From Thiocapsa marina 5811 (lineage in GTDB: Bacteria; Pseudomonadota; Gammaproteobacteria; Chromatiales; Chromatiaceae), in NCBI RefSeq assembly GCF_000223985.1, contig NZ_AFWV01000006.1, positions 1 to 64,000 on the forward strand: a stretch of 64,000 bases of DNA, given 5' to 3'. A program made the position numbers and the translations under genes. Every line of letters starts with the position of its first letter. Positions within the stretch are counted from its first letter, which is position 1. Shown in pieces: positions 54,372 through 63,585 of the stretch. The notes below the pieces were generated by a model, which did not search any database, was not told where the DNA came from, and worked only from the letters and a program-made list of their open reading frames with translations.

Positions 54372-55466
54372 TCACCTGATCGCGAGGCGTTTGAGACTGT
54401 GAAGAAGTAGCCCAAGACCGCCCTTAAGTGTTTCGCGATAGATATAGTGGTTGAATACCGATAACTTCTGTGGCGCCCAATCATCGTTCCATTTGGCCCC
54501 GGTAACGAAGCTGATTTTTCGGATTACCGGGTGCCCGGAGCAAATCTGGATTGTATGATCGAGCAGCAAGGCCCCGGGACTTTGTCCTTTGTATTCATCA
54601 TTATAGCCAATCTTAAGCAGATGGTAGGTATTTCCGGTAATCACACCATACTGTGCGGCGATCGGTTCGCCGTTAAGTCTCAAGGTATCGATGACGCATT
54701 TCCTGTTAGTCGCGAGCCTTTCGGTCAGCTCTTCATAAAACCGGCGAAGTGCATGATCATATAAAAGCGCCGTCCGTGCATTGCCTTTCCAACTTGACGC
54801 TTCGGTTCGAAGGAACTCTCCGAAAGCCTTTTCGAGATCTGTGTCTTTGCGCACCGACTCGAAGGAAATCGTGCCGAGGGAGTTTAAGTTCCGTAGTTTC
54901 CTTCGAATGTTTCTTTTGAACTTCCCAGAAACGCCTGCAAGCGTAGATTGGTAACTGCTTCGACAAAGGACGTATTTGCTGTCATGGCTATAGACGCTGA
55001 CTTTTCTCCGCGGCTTGCTTGTCTCTAACATAGCGGAAACTGAACTGCCCTCTACTGCGTTTTGAAACAGGATCAGATCGAAAGGTTCCGCCTCCCCTGC
55101 CAGCGTTTCGATGATGGCATCCAGCAGCCCGTCGAGATCGCTGCCTGGCTCGCAGACTAAGTCGTTGATACCCATGTCGTTCGGCCAGAAGAGACGCCAG
55201 GCACCGAACCTCAATCCGAACCTCGAAAGGGAATAATGCTCCAATGGGATCACCGCGAACGGCTTCTCCTCTTTAGACACTAATATTCCCCGAAACCGAC
55301 TTCTTGCTTCCGGTTCCACAGAAATAAAGGCTTCAGTCCATTCAGGTAACTGCACGAAACAGGGCGACTGCATCTTTCCGCCGATGAACTTCCATGCCTC
55401 GAAGAGCATACCGAGGTCTTCTCGCCCGCGGAAAATCCTGAGCTGGTATCGATTTTGGACCTTCAT
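54372..55466 (-). CDS. FemAB/CelD-like GNAT acyltransferase
   Basis: A 364-residue protein of the GNAT group used in polysaccharide and exosortase loci (BioF2/CelD-like, PF13480 type). The core spans about residues 180-330 and includes SGKFKRNIRRKLRNLNSLGT, DTLRLNGEPIAAQYGVITGN and GYNDEYKGQSPGALLLDHTI, which is the diagnostic strand-helix region. Such proteins transfer an acyl or aminoacyl group, in some cases from a tRNA or acyl carrier protein. The next genes encode the exporter, so it could acylate the glycan before export. It could also join the NRPS product to a sugar amine, which is speculation. Confidence 0.8.
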   Translation of the reverse strand: MKVQNRYQLRIFRGREDLGMLFEAWKFIGGKMQSPCFVQLPEWTEAFISVEPEARSRFRGILVSKEEKPFAVIPLEHYSLSRFGLRFGAWRLFWPNDMGINDLVCEPGSDLDGLLDAIIETLAGEAEPFDLILFQNAVEGSSVSAMLETSKPRRKVSVYSHDSKYVLCRSSYQSTLAGVSGKFKRNIRRKLRNLNSLGTISFESVRKDTDLEKAFGEFLRTEASSWKGNARTALLYDHALRRFYEELTERLATNRKCVIDTLRLNGEPIAAQYGVITGNTYHLLKIGYNDEYKGQSPGALLLDHTIQICSGHPVIRKISFVTGAKWNDDWAPQKLSVFNHYIYRETLKGGLGLLLHSLKRLAIR

Positions 55467-55594
55467 TCAGACTATCCAGATGATTCGATCTGCTAAGGCT
55501 AAGGAATCGGGGAAAGTACTGTCGATCTTCGGGAGTACACGCTCAGTATTGGGCTGGGCCCACTATGCGGATCCGCGCTGGTCAACGGCGCGAA

Positions 55595-56833
55595 TCAGGA
55601 TAATGCTCGATGTGCTTCGAGATCCCAACGAAACGGTGGCCCAAGGACACCCTTACTGCTTACCCCGCCCTCCACCCGCAAAGGATAGACCTCCCAATGA
55701 TAGTCGTAGGCGTACTCCCAGTCTGATTGAAAGACGCCGACATTGACGTAATAACGGCCCGCAGCCAGGTCCAGACGCTTGATCGAGAGGGTCGCCCAGC
55801 CCCTCCCAAGGACCTCGGCGCGATCCCCGATCACCTCTGTGTTGAGGTCCAAACAGGAGAAGCCGTCTTCGGCCCGACTGATGCCCACATTGAAGCGAGG
55901 TGCCCGGACGGCTTTCGGGGCGTTGAACTCGATCGCGACGACCAGTGCCTCGCCCTGGCCTATCTCCTCGCCTGGGGTTAAGCGGACATCGACGATCTCG
56001 ACCTCCTGTGACCCGAAGCGGTTGCGATTGACCTCGAGCTTAAGCCCCGATGCGGCCAGCGTCGTCGGTCGATGCGGCGTCCGCCGTCGCGTCTCCGAGC
56101 GCATCTCGACCTCGTATTGCCCGGTCACGACCTCCGGCAGCCCGGCGACCACCACCTCGCCCCGCTTCAACCAGATCGCGCGATCGCAGAGCTCGTTAAT
56201 CTGCGTCGGGCTATGCGAGATCAGCAGGATGGCGCAGCCGCTCGCCTTGATCTCCCGAATGCGATTCAGACACTTGGTCTGAAAGGCGAGATCTCCGACC
56301 GACAGGAACTCGTCTACAAGCAGAACCTCGGGGTCCGTGTGCACCGCCACCGAGAAGCCCAACCGCATCTGCATCCCGCTGCTGTAGGTTCGGACCGGAT
56401 TGTCGATCGAATCTTCCAACTCGGCAAAGGACACGATGCGCTCGAATCTTCGGCGCACCTCGCGGATCGTCAATCCGGCCGCGACCCCCGTCACGAAGAC
56501 GTTCTCGCGTCCGGTCAGATCGCCCGAGAAGCCGGCGCCCAGATCGAGCAAGGCTCCGATACGGCCCCGGACTCGAACCGCGCCCTCGTCGGGCGTACCG
56601 ACGCCGCCCGTCAACTGCAGCAGGGTTGATTTGCCGGCCCCGTTCTGCCCCACGATGCCCACCATTTCGCCGGCGGCAACCGCCAAGTCGACATGTCTCA
56701 GCGCCCAGAACTCCTCTCCTTTGCCGCGGGGGCGCCAACCCGAGACGAGCGTTTCTTTCAGTGTTCGGGGTCGGTCCGCGTGATAGCGACGAAACCGCTT
56801 TCCGAGATTCTCGATACGAATGGCCGCTGTCAT
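55595..56833 (-). CDS. wzt: Polysaccharide ABC exporter ATP-binding protein (Wzt type)
   Basis: A 412-residue ATPase. The ABC domain (1-240) has Walker A GQNGAGKSTLL (about 63-73), signature YSSGMQMRLGF and Walker B VLLVDEFLSVGD. The C-terminal domain (about 265-410) is the Wzt carbohydrate-recognition type (VDVRLTPGEEIGQGEALVVA, RAPRFNVGISRAEDGFSC), which in O9a-type systems binds the finished chain end. The ATG overlaps the permease stop by one base (TGATG). It drives export of a glycan, or glycan-modified product, across the inner membrane. Confidence 0.92.
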   Translation of the reverse strand: MTAAIRIENLGKRFRRYHADRPRTLKETLVSGWRPRGKGEEFWALRHVDLAVAAGEMVGIVGQNGAGKSTLLQLTGGVGTPDEGAVRVRGRIGALLDLGAGFSGDLTGRENVFVTGVAAGLTIREVRRRFERIVSFAELEDSIDNPVRTYSSGMQMRLGFSVAVHTDPEVLLVDEFLSVGDLAFQTKCLNRIREIKASGCAILLISHSPTQINELCDRAIWLKRGEVVVAGLPEVVTGQYEVEMRSETRRRTPHRPTTLAASGLKLEVNRNRFGSQEVEIVDVRLTPGEEIGQGEALVVAIEFNAPKAVRAPRFNVGISRAEDGFSCLDLNTEVIGDRAEVLGRGWATLSIKRLDLAAGRYYVNVGVFQSDWEYAYDYHWEVYPLRVEGGVSSKGVLGPPFRWDLEAHRALS

Positions 56834-57600
56834 CAGATCTCCTCGACGAACCGGCGACTCTGATGTCTGAACAAAAGCACGCTCATCGGGAATAAGACGG
56901 CGAGCACCGCGACAACCTTGAAAAGCGCTGTCCAGTCGGGTGCATGTCCCTCGATGAGGATGCTGCGGTAGGCAGTCAAGATCGAGACCATCGGGTTCAA
57001 GACATAGAGCGCATGGAAATGCTCAGGAATCTGCCGAAGAGAATAAAAGATCGGGGTCAGGAAAAAGAATGCCTGGACCAAAACCGCCCAGGCATTCTGT
57101 GTATCGCGAAAGACGACATTGATACCCGCCAACAGGTATGCCAATGTAACCGTTAGAAAAAATTGGATCAGCATGACGACCGGCAACCACATCAAGGCCG
57201 GCGTCATCGGCAATCCATCGAAGAACAAGAAGACCATCAAAACCGGTAATGCCAAAGCAAAATGAATCATTCCGGTCGTAACGACCACCGGCGGCAAGAC
57301 TGCGACGGGAAAACCGGGCTGCCGAATCAAGGGACGGTTTCCGATAATGATGCTGGTCGATTGACTTGTCGTCTTGCTGAACCACTGCCAGACCAAGAGT
57401 CCGGTAAAGACGTAAGAGGTGAAATGGGGAATATCGAACTTCAAGACTGCACGCAGGAAAACAAAAGTCAAGAGTTGGAGCAAGGGATTAACCAGTGTCC
57501 AGAGGACACCGAGCGCCGATCGCTTGTAAAGCAACTTGATATCGCGTCCCACCAAGACGCGAATGAGATCGACCGATTGTTTCAGTCTACGTAGGTTCAT
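56833..57600 (-). CDS. wzm: Polysaccharide ABC exporter permease (Wzm type)
   Basis: A 255-residue inner-membrane protein with six hydrophobic helices (ABC2_membrane family). VGRDIKLLYKRSALGVLWTL is the usual N-terminal amphipathic stretch. GINVVFRDTQNAWAVLVQ then FFFLTPIFYSL is the conserved cytoplasmic loop and fifth helix. It pairs with the downstream ATPase. I use ATG 57600 although its ribosome binding site is poor; a TTG eleven codons upstream is an alternative. Having both this transporter and a Wzy-type polymerase in one window hints at two separate glycans. Confidence 0.9.
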   Translation of the reverse strand: MNLRRLKQSVDLIRVLVGRDIKLLYKRSALGVLWTLVNPLLQLLTFVFLRAVLKFDIPHFTSYVFTGLLVWQWFSKTTSQSTSIIIGNRPLIRQPGFPVAVLPPVVVTTGMIHFALALPVLMVFLFFDGLPMTPALMWLPVVMLIQFFLTVTLAYLLAGINVVFRDTQNAWAVLVQAFFFLTPIFYSLRQIPEHFHALYVLNPMVSILTAYRSILIEGHAPDWTALFKVVAVLAVLFPMSVLLFRHQSRRFVEEI

Positions 57601-57747
57601 TGGGGGTGTCGCTCGATACCCATATCCCTGCAAATATCCTTCGTCGATCCAAAAGCCGTTGGCGCGCGGGACTTAACCGAACCCATCACATGACGGCATT
57701 ACAGGTCCGGTCAAGTACATATCGTATCGGTAAAACGGAAGGGAAGG

Positions 57748-58947
57748 TCATCTAGGCACTCCGGTGCCACAGACGGGCCCGCCACCAAAACGCGCGCGCA
57801 ATAGTCGGTCGCATCGATAGGTCTGTATATAGGCATAAAACGAATGGCTGGCGCCCCAGATCTCGTTTGCAGGCACCCACCATGGCAGCTTCCCGCGCCC
57901 GAGAATTCCGCGCATCGTGCGAAAGATGAGCCAGGAACGCACCCACCTCCAAGCATAAGCCGCCACCACCCGACGAGGGACTTGGCCAGCTCGCCAAATC
58001 TTGATGAGATAGACACCAAACGCTCGCCCGTTAGAATAAATTTGCTTTTTCAAACTCGCGATATCTCTTCTGTGCTGGTGCCAAACCAAGGCTCCCGGTT
58101 CATACTTCAGTGCCCAGCCTTCGATGAGCACGCGATGAAACATGTCGACATCCCCGCCGCCTTGTGACACCGTACCGACGTCAAGCGCCGTATCGAAGGG
58201 ACCGCAAAGGGCCAACGCTTCACGTCGAAACGCCATGTTGGCGCCGACCCCAAGATGATGCGCATCCATGGTTTGCTCGGCAGTCATCTCCGAGGCTCGA
58301 AAGGTTCGGGCGACGAACCCTTTACCCATGCCGCCATAGCGTTCAAATAGATGCTGAGCTCGGGTCTCCAGCTCCCAAGGCAGGACCAAGCCTGTCGCCG
58401 CCTTGACGTCCGGATCCTGAAACGCCTGCGCCCATCCGCCAAGCCAATGGCGATCCACGATCGCGTCATCGTCCACATAAGCGATCAGATCATATTTGGC
58501 TTCGTGGAATCCCCGATTTCTCGCCCAGTCGAGACCCGGACGATCCTCTCGGACATAGCGAAAGCCGCTGTCCTCGACGACCTCCAACGTTGCCGCGCCT
58601 CGCGAAGCGTTGTCGACCACAACAACTTCAAACTCGGGATAGATTAGGCCCTGGAGGGCCCTGAGACAGCGCTTGAGCGGCACAGGGCGGTCTCGCGAAC
58701 AGACGACGATGCTGATCGGGGGGAACGAGAGTGGGTCGCTGATTTCGGATTCGCTAAGACTCCCTTCTTTTGCTGCGGACACCAGATCCGCTACAGTGAA
58801 GATGTGTTGGCCAGCTCGAATGGACAGCCAAATCGTTCCGAGTACGGCGGCGCCGCGCCTCACTGCTAAGAGTGCGCCGTCATAGCCATCCAGGCCCCAG
58901 ATGACCTGCGGTTCCTGAAGGTCAAACTCGCCGACTTTTGTTTTCAT
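57748..58947 (-). CDS. GT2 glycosyltransferase with extra N-terminal domain
   Basis: A 399-residue protein. Residues 1-75 form an extra domain (IWGLDGYDGALLAVRRG, then IRAGQHIF). The GT-A domain follows from about 77: ISIVVCSRDRPVPLKRCLRA, EVVVVDNASRGA, DLIAYVDDDAIVDRHWLGGW (DxD) and GVGANMAFRREALALCG. The C-terminal part (VWHQHRRDIASLKKQIYSNG and beyond) is shared with enzymes that transfer to polyprenyl-linked sugars. The extra domain matches the one at the start of the 60451-61629 protein. Upstream is a 220-bp gap without a gene. Confidence 0.85.
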   Translation of the reverse strand: MKTKVGEFDLQEPQVIWGLDGYDGALLAVRRGAAVLGTIWLSIRAGQHIFTVADLVSAAKEGSLSESEISDPLSFPPISIVVCSRDRPVPLKRCLRALQGLIYPEFEVVVVDNASRGAATLEVVEDSGFRYVREDRPGLDWARNRGFHEAKYDLIAYVDDDAIVDRHWLGGWAQAFQDPDVKAATGLVLPWELETRAQHLFERYGGMGKGFVARTFRASEMTAEQTMDAHHLGVGANMAFRREALALCGPFDTALDVGTVSQGGGDVDMFHRVLIEGWALKYEPGALVWHQHRRDIASLKKQIYSNGRAFGVYLIKIWRAGQVPRRVVAAYAWRWVRSWLIFRTMRGILGRGKLPWWVPANEIWGASHSFYAYIQTYRCDRLLRARFGGGPVCGTGVPR

Positions 58948-59167
58948 AACCCAAGATCGTTACCGACCCCCCCCTAAAGCAGTCGGACAAGGCGCATGAC
59001 AAGTACCCGACGGCGCCCGAGGCATGATAAAACCATCAACGCGCCGACTTCCTCGTAGGCCGGCGATGTACAGCCGCGAAGCAATCTCAACGGCTGCGCC
59101 GAGCGCAAGGCTGTCAGCATCGTATCGCCCGAGGCTGACATCTGCCTTTAGATTAATCATCATCCGA

Positions 59168-60454
59168 CTAAACCATCACGGGAACGGCTCGATCTGATAC
59201 CGGCGATTTATCAACTACGCCCGCAGCGTCTTGCGGCTCCAAGAGCCGGATCCCGAGAAGCTGCAAGCTGAGATGATCGAGAATGTACGCCCGAACCTGA
59301 TCATATCCCAGCGCCTCCATTCCAAACTCCGGCGCGACTCGTGCGAGCGGGTGGTCGCCATACCAGAGCCTGACGGCGTCAGGTCGGACCTCTTGCAGCA
59401 GTACCTCCAAAACCTGCCAGCCCTGTTTCAAATCGATGTCGATCTCCCGCTCCGCATCCGCATGTATCGGTGCATCCTGCACGAGACGCTGCCAAACCGG
59501 GAAAGTGCCGAGCTCATCGCGGACCCCGAACCAGTAGTGCAGCGCATGCAGACCCAAATAGCATCGCCGCGCAACCTTCCGCAGTCGAAGTCGAACCGCC
59601 GCAAACCACAACAGCCGAAGGCAAAGGGAAAAGAAATCTGCGGGCACCCGAGGCCCCCAAGACAGCTTGAACGCAATCTGACGCAAACGACCGTGCGGTC
59701 TGTGACCCAGTGGAAGCGCACGTGTCAAGGACGGATCCTTTCCCAAAATCAAGACATGCCCTCGGCCTTCGGCCCGAGCTCTCGAGAGCGACCGTGGCAA
59801 GGTCGGGCGATCATGATGCCAGCTGAACGCATTACGAACGAAACGAACGTGTAAACCCCGCCTTAGGACTCGGGCACCGAAATCGAAGTCCTCCCCTGCT
59901 TTGTTGTGAAAGTCGGGATTGAATCCACCGATGGAGATAAAAAGATCACGCGGAACCGAAAGATTCCCCGTACAGATCTCGGTAAAGCGGAAGCGATGTC
60001 CGGGCTCTGACAAGTCCGCAAAGAAACGGCCCCACCACGCCGCCGTCGATCGCATCAGGAAGTCTCGACGATCCGCCCCGACGGAAATGGGGAAGTAACC
60101 CTGAACAAGCCCGCCTGGGAACGCCCTGTGGGCCTTTAGGTGTGAATCGATTAGGGCCGGTGCCGCCTCCATGTCATCATCCAAAAACAACAGGATATCG
60201 GCGCGGGCGTCCTCTGCTCCTCGGTTTCTAGCAGCAGCCGGTCCAGCCGGTGCCTGCTCCAAATACCGAAACGAATAGGGCAACACCAAATCGGACACTC
60301 GGCTGCCGGTGTCGTCCGTGCAACCGTCGGCGACAACGATAACCTCGAAGGGTTCACCGAGAGTCTGACGCGACAAAGCGAACAGCGAACGGCTCAAGGA
60401 TTCAGATCGGTTATGCGTCGGAATGATAACGCTCACTGCATAATTGTCGATCAT
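59168..60454 (-). CDS. GT2 glycosyltransferase with C-terminal extension
   Basis: A 428-residue protein. The GT-A domain is at residues 6-250: VSVIIPTHNRSESLSRSLFA, FEVIVVADGCTDDTGSRVSD, GAEDARADILLFLDDDMEAA (DxD) and FNKA-like HNKAGEDFDFGARVLRRG. About 300-428 is a C-terminal extension with a Trp- and Asp-rich segment (LRPDAVRLWYGDHPLARV-like) that I do not recognise. Its ATG overlaps the stop of the preceding glycosyltransferase gene (ATGA), so both are translated together. Confidence 0.85.
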   Translation of the reverse strand: MIDNYAVSVIIPTHNRSESLSRSLFALSRQTLGEPFEVIVVADGCTDDTGSRVSDLVLPYSFRYLEQAPAGPAAARNRGAEDARADILLFLDDDMEAAPALIDSHLKAHRAFPGGLVQGYFPISVGADRRDFLMRSTAAWWGRFFADLSEPGHRFRFTEICTGNLSVPRDLFISIGGFNPDFHNKAGEDFDFGARVLRRGLHVRFVRNAFSWHHDRPTLPRSLSRARAEGRGHVLILGKDPSLTRALPLGHRPHGRLRQIAFKLSWGPRVPADFFSLCLRLLWFAAVRLRLRKVARRCYLGLHALHYWFGVRDELGTFPVWQRLVQDAPIHADAEREIDIDLKQGWQVLEVLLQEVRPDAVRLWYGDHPLARVAPEFGMEALGYDQVRAYILDHLSLQLLGIRLLEPQDAAGVVDKSPVSDRAVPVMV

Positions 60455-61629
60455 CGCCCTGCCTCCTGCTCACGACGGACACTTCGAATATAGGCTCGGG
60501 GCACATCCAGCAATCCGCAAAGCTCACTGAGGGTCAGTGCGAGCGGTTGAGTCTTTCTTTTTCCCCTGATACCACGCCAAAGATTTCTCAGCAGATGATA
60601 GCGGAGCCACCACAATCCGGCATGGATAGCAGCCGGATCCCGGTGCTCCAGCAGGCAACGCAAAAGAAAAACATAGGTCCCGACGTTATATCCGCGCAGA
60701 GTCGAGATGAGGCTTTGCATATCCCGACGGTGCCGATGCCAAACCAAGGCTCGCGGATTATAGGAAATGGTATAACCGGCATCCAGTACTCGAAAAAAGG
60801 CGTAGGTGTCCCCTGCTGCCCGTGCGGGTGTCCCGACATCCAACTCCCTCGCGAACAAACCCATCTCGAGGAGCAGGTCGCGACGGAAAGCCATGTTCGC
60901 CCCGGCCCCGACATTCGCGGCAGCTACGGGGTCGATCGTGGATGCGGTAAAGCGCTTGGGCAAAAATCCGCGGGCGAACCCTCCGACGGTGAACTCGAAT
61001 ACCTCCTGGGCGTCGGTTTCCAACTCCGAGGGCATGACTAAGCCTGTGACACATGCAACATCCGGAGAATCGAACGCTGCTCGTATCTGGTCAGCCCAAT
61101 CTGGATCGACCACGACGTCGTCGTCCGTGTAGATGACCAGTTCCCCAAGTGCTTGCTTTGCTGCGTGATGACGCGCCCAATTTAGACCGGGCCGGGGCTC
61201 GACGGAGTACCGAACCGGGAAGCCCTGAACGACGGTCTTGGTCCGGCCATCCGAGGGAGCATTGTCGACGACCAGTATATCCAGCGCAGGGGATCGCGTG
61301 CTGCAAATCGACCTCAAACAGTTCTCGACATCTACAGGTCGGTCGCGGGTGCAAACGGCCACGGTCGCCGAGGGTAACGTACTGAGATTCCGTGGATGTC
61401 GGGGCAGCCAGTCGTCAAGAACCGCGCGGGCTAGGCGTTCCTTGAGGGACTCGCAGACTTCTCGCCATAATACGGATCCCTCGATTCGCCCGTCGCGAAT
61501 GGGCAATGCCAAACGCCCTACCGGAAGTCCGTTCCAGCGGAGCAGGACACATGCCGAGTTATAGCCATGCAGTCCTGTCAAGGATTTTGGTCCAGAAGCC
61601 AGATCCACGTCGATGACTTTGGCCGGCAT
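60451..61629 (-). CDS. GT2 glycosyltransferase with extra N-terminal domain
   Basis: A 392-residue protein, first gene of the exporter/glycosyltransferase run. Residues 1-80 form the same extra domain as in the 57748-58947 protein (TGLHGYNSACVLLRW, LPIRDGRIEG). The GT-A domain has ATVAVCTRDRPVDVENCLRS, DILVVDNAPSDG, ELVIYTDDDVVVDPDWADQI (DxD) and GAGANMAFRRDLLLEMG. VWHRHRRDMQSLISTLRGYN is shared at the C-terminus. The pair presumably arose by duplication and may add successive sugars. Confidence 0.87.
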   Translation of the reverse strand: MPAKVIDVDLASGPKSLTGLHGYNSACVLLRWNGLPVGRLALPIRDGRIEGSVLWREVCESLKERLARAVLDDWLPRHPRNLSTLPSATVAVCTRDRPVDVENCLRSICSTRSPALDILVVDNAPSDGRTKTVVQGFPVRYSVEPRPGLNWARHHAAKQALGELVIYTDDDVVVDPDWADQIRAAFDSPDVACVTGLVMPSELETDAQEVFEFTVGGFARGFLPKRFTASTIDPVAAANVGAGANMAFRRDLLLEMGLFARELDVGTPARAAGDTYAFFRVLDAGYTISYNPRALVWHRHRRDMQSLISTLRGYNVGTYVFLLRCLLEHRDPAAIHAGLWWLRYHLLRNLWRGIRGKRKTQPLALTLSELCGLLDVPRAYIRSVRREQEAGR

Positions 61630-62070
61630 GAGCGTTGTCGCCCCTCAACAAACTGCGGTCGGTAACTGTTTCCGTCGGGCACCGATGGTGACAGACGGGT
61701 TTGACCGAATTATAGACACACTCTCAAGCAGAATGCGGAACGGACAGCACAAATTTGGGTCTCGCGAAGCCGCGCAAGGGACCGTCGACGAGACCAAAGA
61801 CGCCCGGCAGTTCCAAACTCAAGACAATGGTAATAAGAAGGTCTCTGCCAGCGCGGGCCCTAGAGAATAGCCCTCTGGCAGCGGGTTGTCCCTGTCTAGG
61901 TCGAAGCCGGCGAGATGCTCGAGCAGAGCTCTCCCGACGTTGCACCCTCTCTGCTGGTCCCCTAGAATGAGAACGGAGTTCGCAAACCTGTCTAAGTCTC
62001 CACACGGGAAATCCGTCGACGAACCGCAGGTTAACAAGTTGGAGGGGGGCCCGATGCGGCGATGCCGTCC
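61630..62070. other. Intergenic region, left part
   Basis: Divergent space between the glycosyltransferase run (minus) and the condensing-enzyme genes (plus). It probably includes the promoter of the minus-strand run. No gene recognised. Confidence 0.4.
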
Positions 62071-62439
62071 TTAGGGCGCTGTATAGCGCGGCGCGGGTTC
62101 ACGCGATTTATCCCAGGGCCACGGAGAACCTGGTTCAGGGCCGCCACGTTCTGCTCGCCCTGCTAAGGCTCTGCGCTTACCACTGGTTCCATCAGCGGGC
62201 CACCGACTCGGATTGGGTCGAACTTTGCCACAGTGCGTCATCGCGACTCGCGGACCAAGCATCGTATCTCTCGAAGCTTCTTCCTCGGTTTCGCGTCCAA
62301 GTCCCCGAGGAGGAGGCCAAATCCCGGCGCCTCCTTCACGTCGTCGAGGCGCTGGACGACTCGCTTAAGGGTACACGATACAATAACGATATTCCGGTGA
62401 CCGAAAGACCGCCCGACGGGCAACGAGAAGCAGCCTGAA
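62071..62439 (+). pseudogene. Orphan coding-like frame without a start codon
   Basis: The plus strand reads LYSAARVHAIYPRATENLVQ, HVLLALLRLCAYHWFHQRAT, ASYLSKLLPRFRVQVPEEEA and RRLLHVVEALDDSLKGTRYN before a TGA at about 62437-62439. The frame is open back to a stop near 61967 but has no ATG, GTG or TTG in its first part. Hydrophobic helices, Trp/His/Cys content and a charged tail look protein-like. I do not recognise it. It is either the C-terminus of a lost gene or chance. Confidence 0.3.
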
Positions 62440-62541
62440 TCGGGCCCGCATCGGGCGCAGAGACTACGATTGACCATTGCACGTTGAAGCGGCTAGGCGG
62501 CCGAACACCGAACGTTAACCCCTGATTGATAGGCACGCCCA

Positions 62542-63585
62542 ATGAGTTTTACGCGTATCGACGGCTTTCAGGTTTCCGGGGTCAGCACCTGTGTTCCGCC
62601 CCGAGCAATCGACAACAGCGATTGCGGTACCGACTACGGCGTTGATGAAGTCCGCAAAGTCATAGCAATGGCCGGGGTGCGTTACAGACATGTGGTCCAG
62701 CCGGGAGTGACCTCCGCCGATCTATCTTTCGAGGCTGCCGAGAGGCTTTTAGAGTCACTCGGCTGGTCACGCGAATCAATTAGCGGCTTGATTTTCGTCA
62801 CGCAAACGCCCGATTATTTTCTTCCATCCTCAAGCTGCTTGCTCCATAAATGGCTCGGGCTCTCGGACCAGTGCGCTGCGTTTGACGTAGGACTTGGTTG
62901 TTCCGGTTACCCTTACGGCCTCTATCTGGCGGGAACGATGCTTAAAGCCGGGGGGCATCGACGCATCTTGATGCTGCATGGAGAAACGCCGAGCCGACTG
63001 ACTAGTCCGGACGATCACGCAACTACCCTGCTGTTTGGAGACGTGGGCTCCGCGACCGCGATCGAAATGTGCGATACGTCGTTGAACCCTGCGTTTTTCT
63101 GCCTTCAGAGCGACGGGCAAGGATACGACACTCTGATCCTTCCTGGCGGTGGATTCCGTGATCGATCACCCTCTGACCCGCGCGACTTGTTTGTCCGCAT
63201 GGATGGCGCCGCCGTATTCAATTTCACGATCCAGCGGGTTCCGCCAATGATCCGCGACACCCTAGCCTTCGCAGATCTCGCCGTGGAAGACATCGACTGG
63301 TATCTATTTCATCAATCCAATCGCTTCATCATGAAACACCTCGCCAAAAAGTGCGGCCTGCCGGAGCAATGCGTGCCCTTCGTACTCGATCGCTTCGGCA
63401 ATAGCGGCGGGGCATCCGTTGCGCTTGCATTTACACAAGGCATTCCGGAAACCGGCAGGAAGGATTGTCGCGCCATGACTATCGGTTACGGGGTAGGTTT
63501 GTCATGGGGAGCGGGAATCGTGCAGCTCGGCGCCGACGCCCCACTGTTGCACTCCATTTATACCGGTACGATAGGTCGAGCATGA
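62542..63585 (+). CDS. KAS III-like condensing enzyme (FabH family)
   Basis: A 347-residue thiolase-fold enzyme. Cys120 lies in AFDVGLGCSGYPYG, His is in DWYLFHQSNRFIM (about 257) and Asn is in VLDRFGNSGGASVAL (about 290), so the FabH catalytic triad is complete. GDVGSATAI and the C-terminal GYGVGLSWGAGIVQL are also typical. Members make acetoacetyl-ACP-type starters or join acyl groups to other acceptors in secondary metabolism. It is linked by an ATGA overlap to an SDR reductase. A special starter or acyl group for the surface glycan or the PKS-NRPS product is possible. Confidence 0.9.
   Translation: MSFTRIDGFQVSGVSTCVPPRAIDNSDCGTDYGVDEVRKVIAMAGVRYRHVVQPGVTSADLSFEAAERLLESLGWSRESISGLIFVTQTPDYFLPSSSCLLHKWLGLSDQCAAFDVGLGCSGYPYGLYLAGTMLKAGGHRRILMLHGETPSRLTSPDDHATTLLFGDVGSATAIEMCDTSLNPAFFCLQSDGQGYDTLILPGGGFRDRSPSDPRDLFVRMDGAAVFNFTIQRVPPMIRDTLAFADLAVEDIDWYLFHQSNRFIMKHLAKKCGLPEQCVPFVLDRFGNSGGASVALAFTQGIPETGRKDCRAMTIGYGVGLSWGAGIVQLGADAPLLHSIYTGTIGRA

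Noticed and set aside
58960-59163. 67-codon minus-strand frame between glycosyltransferase genes
   Set aside because: No ribosome binding site and no family resemblance; the C-terminus is Pro/Gly-rich chance sequence.
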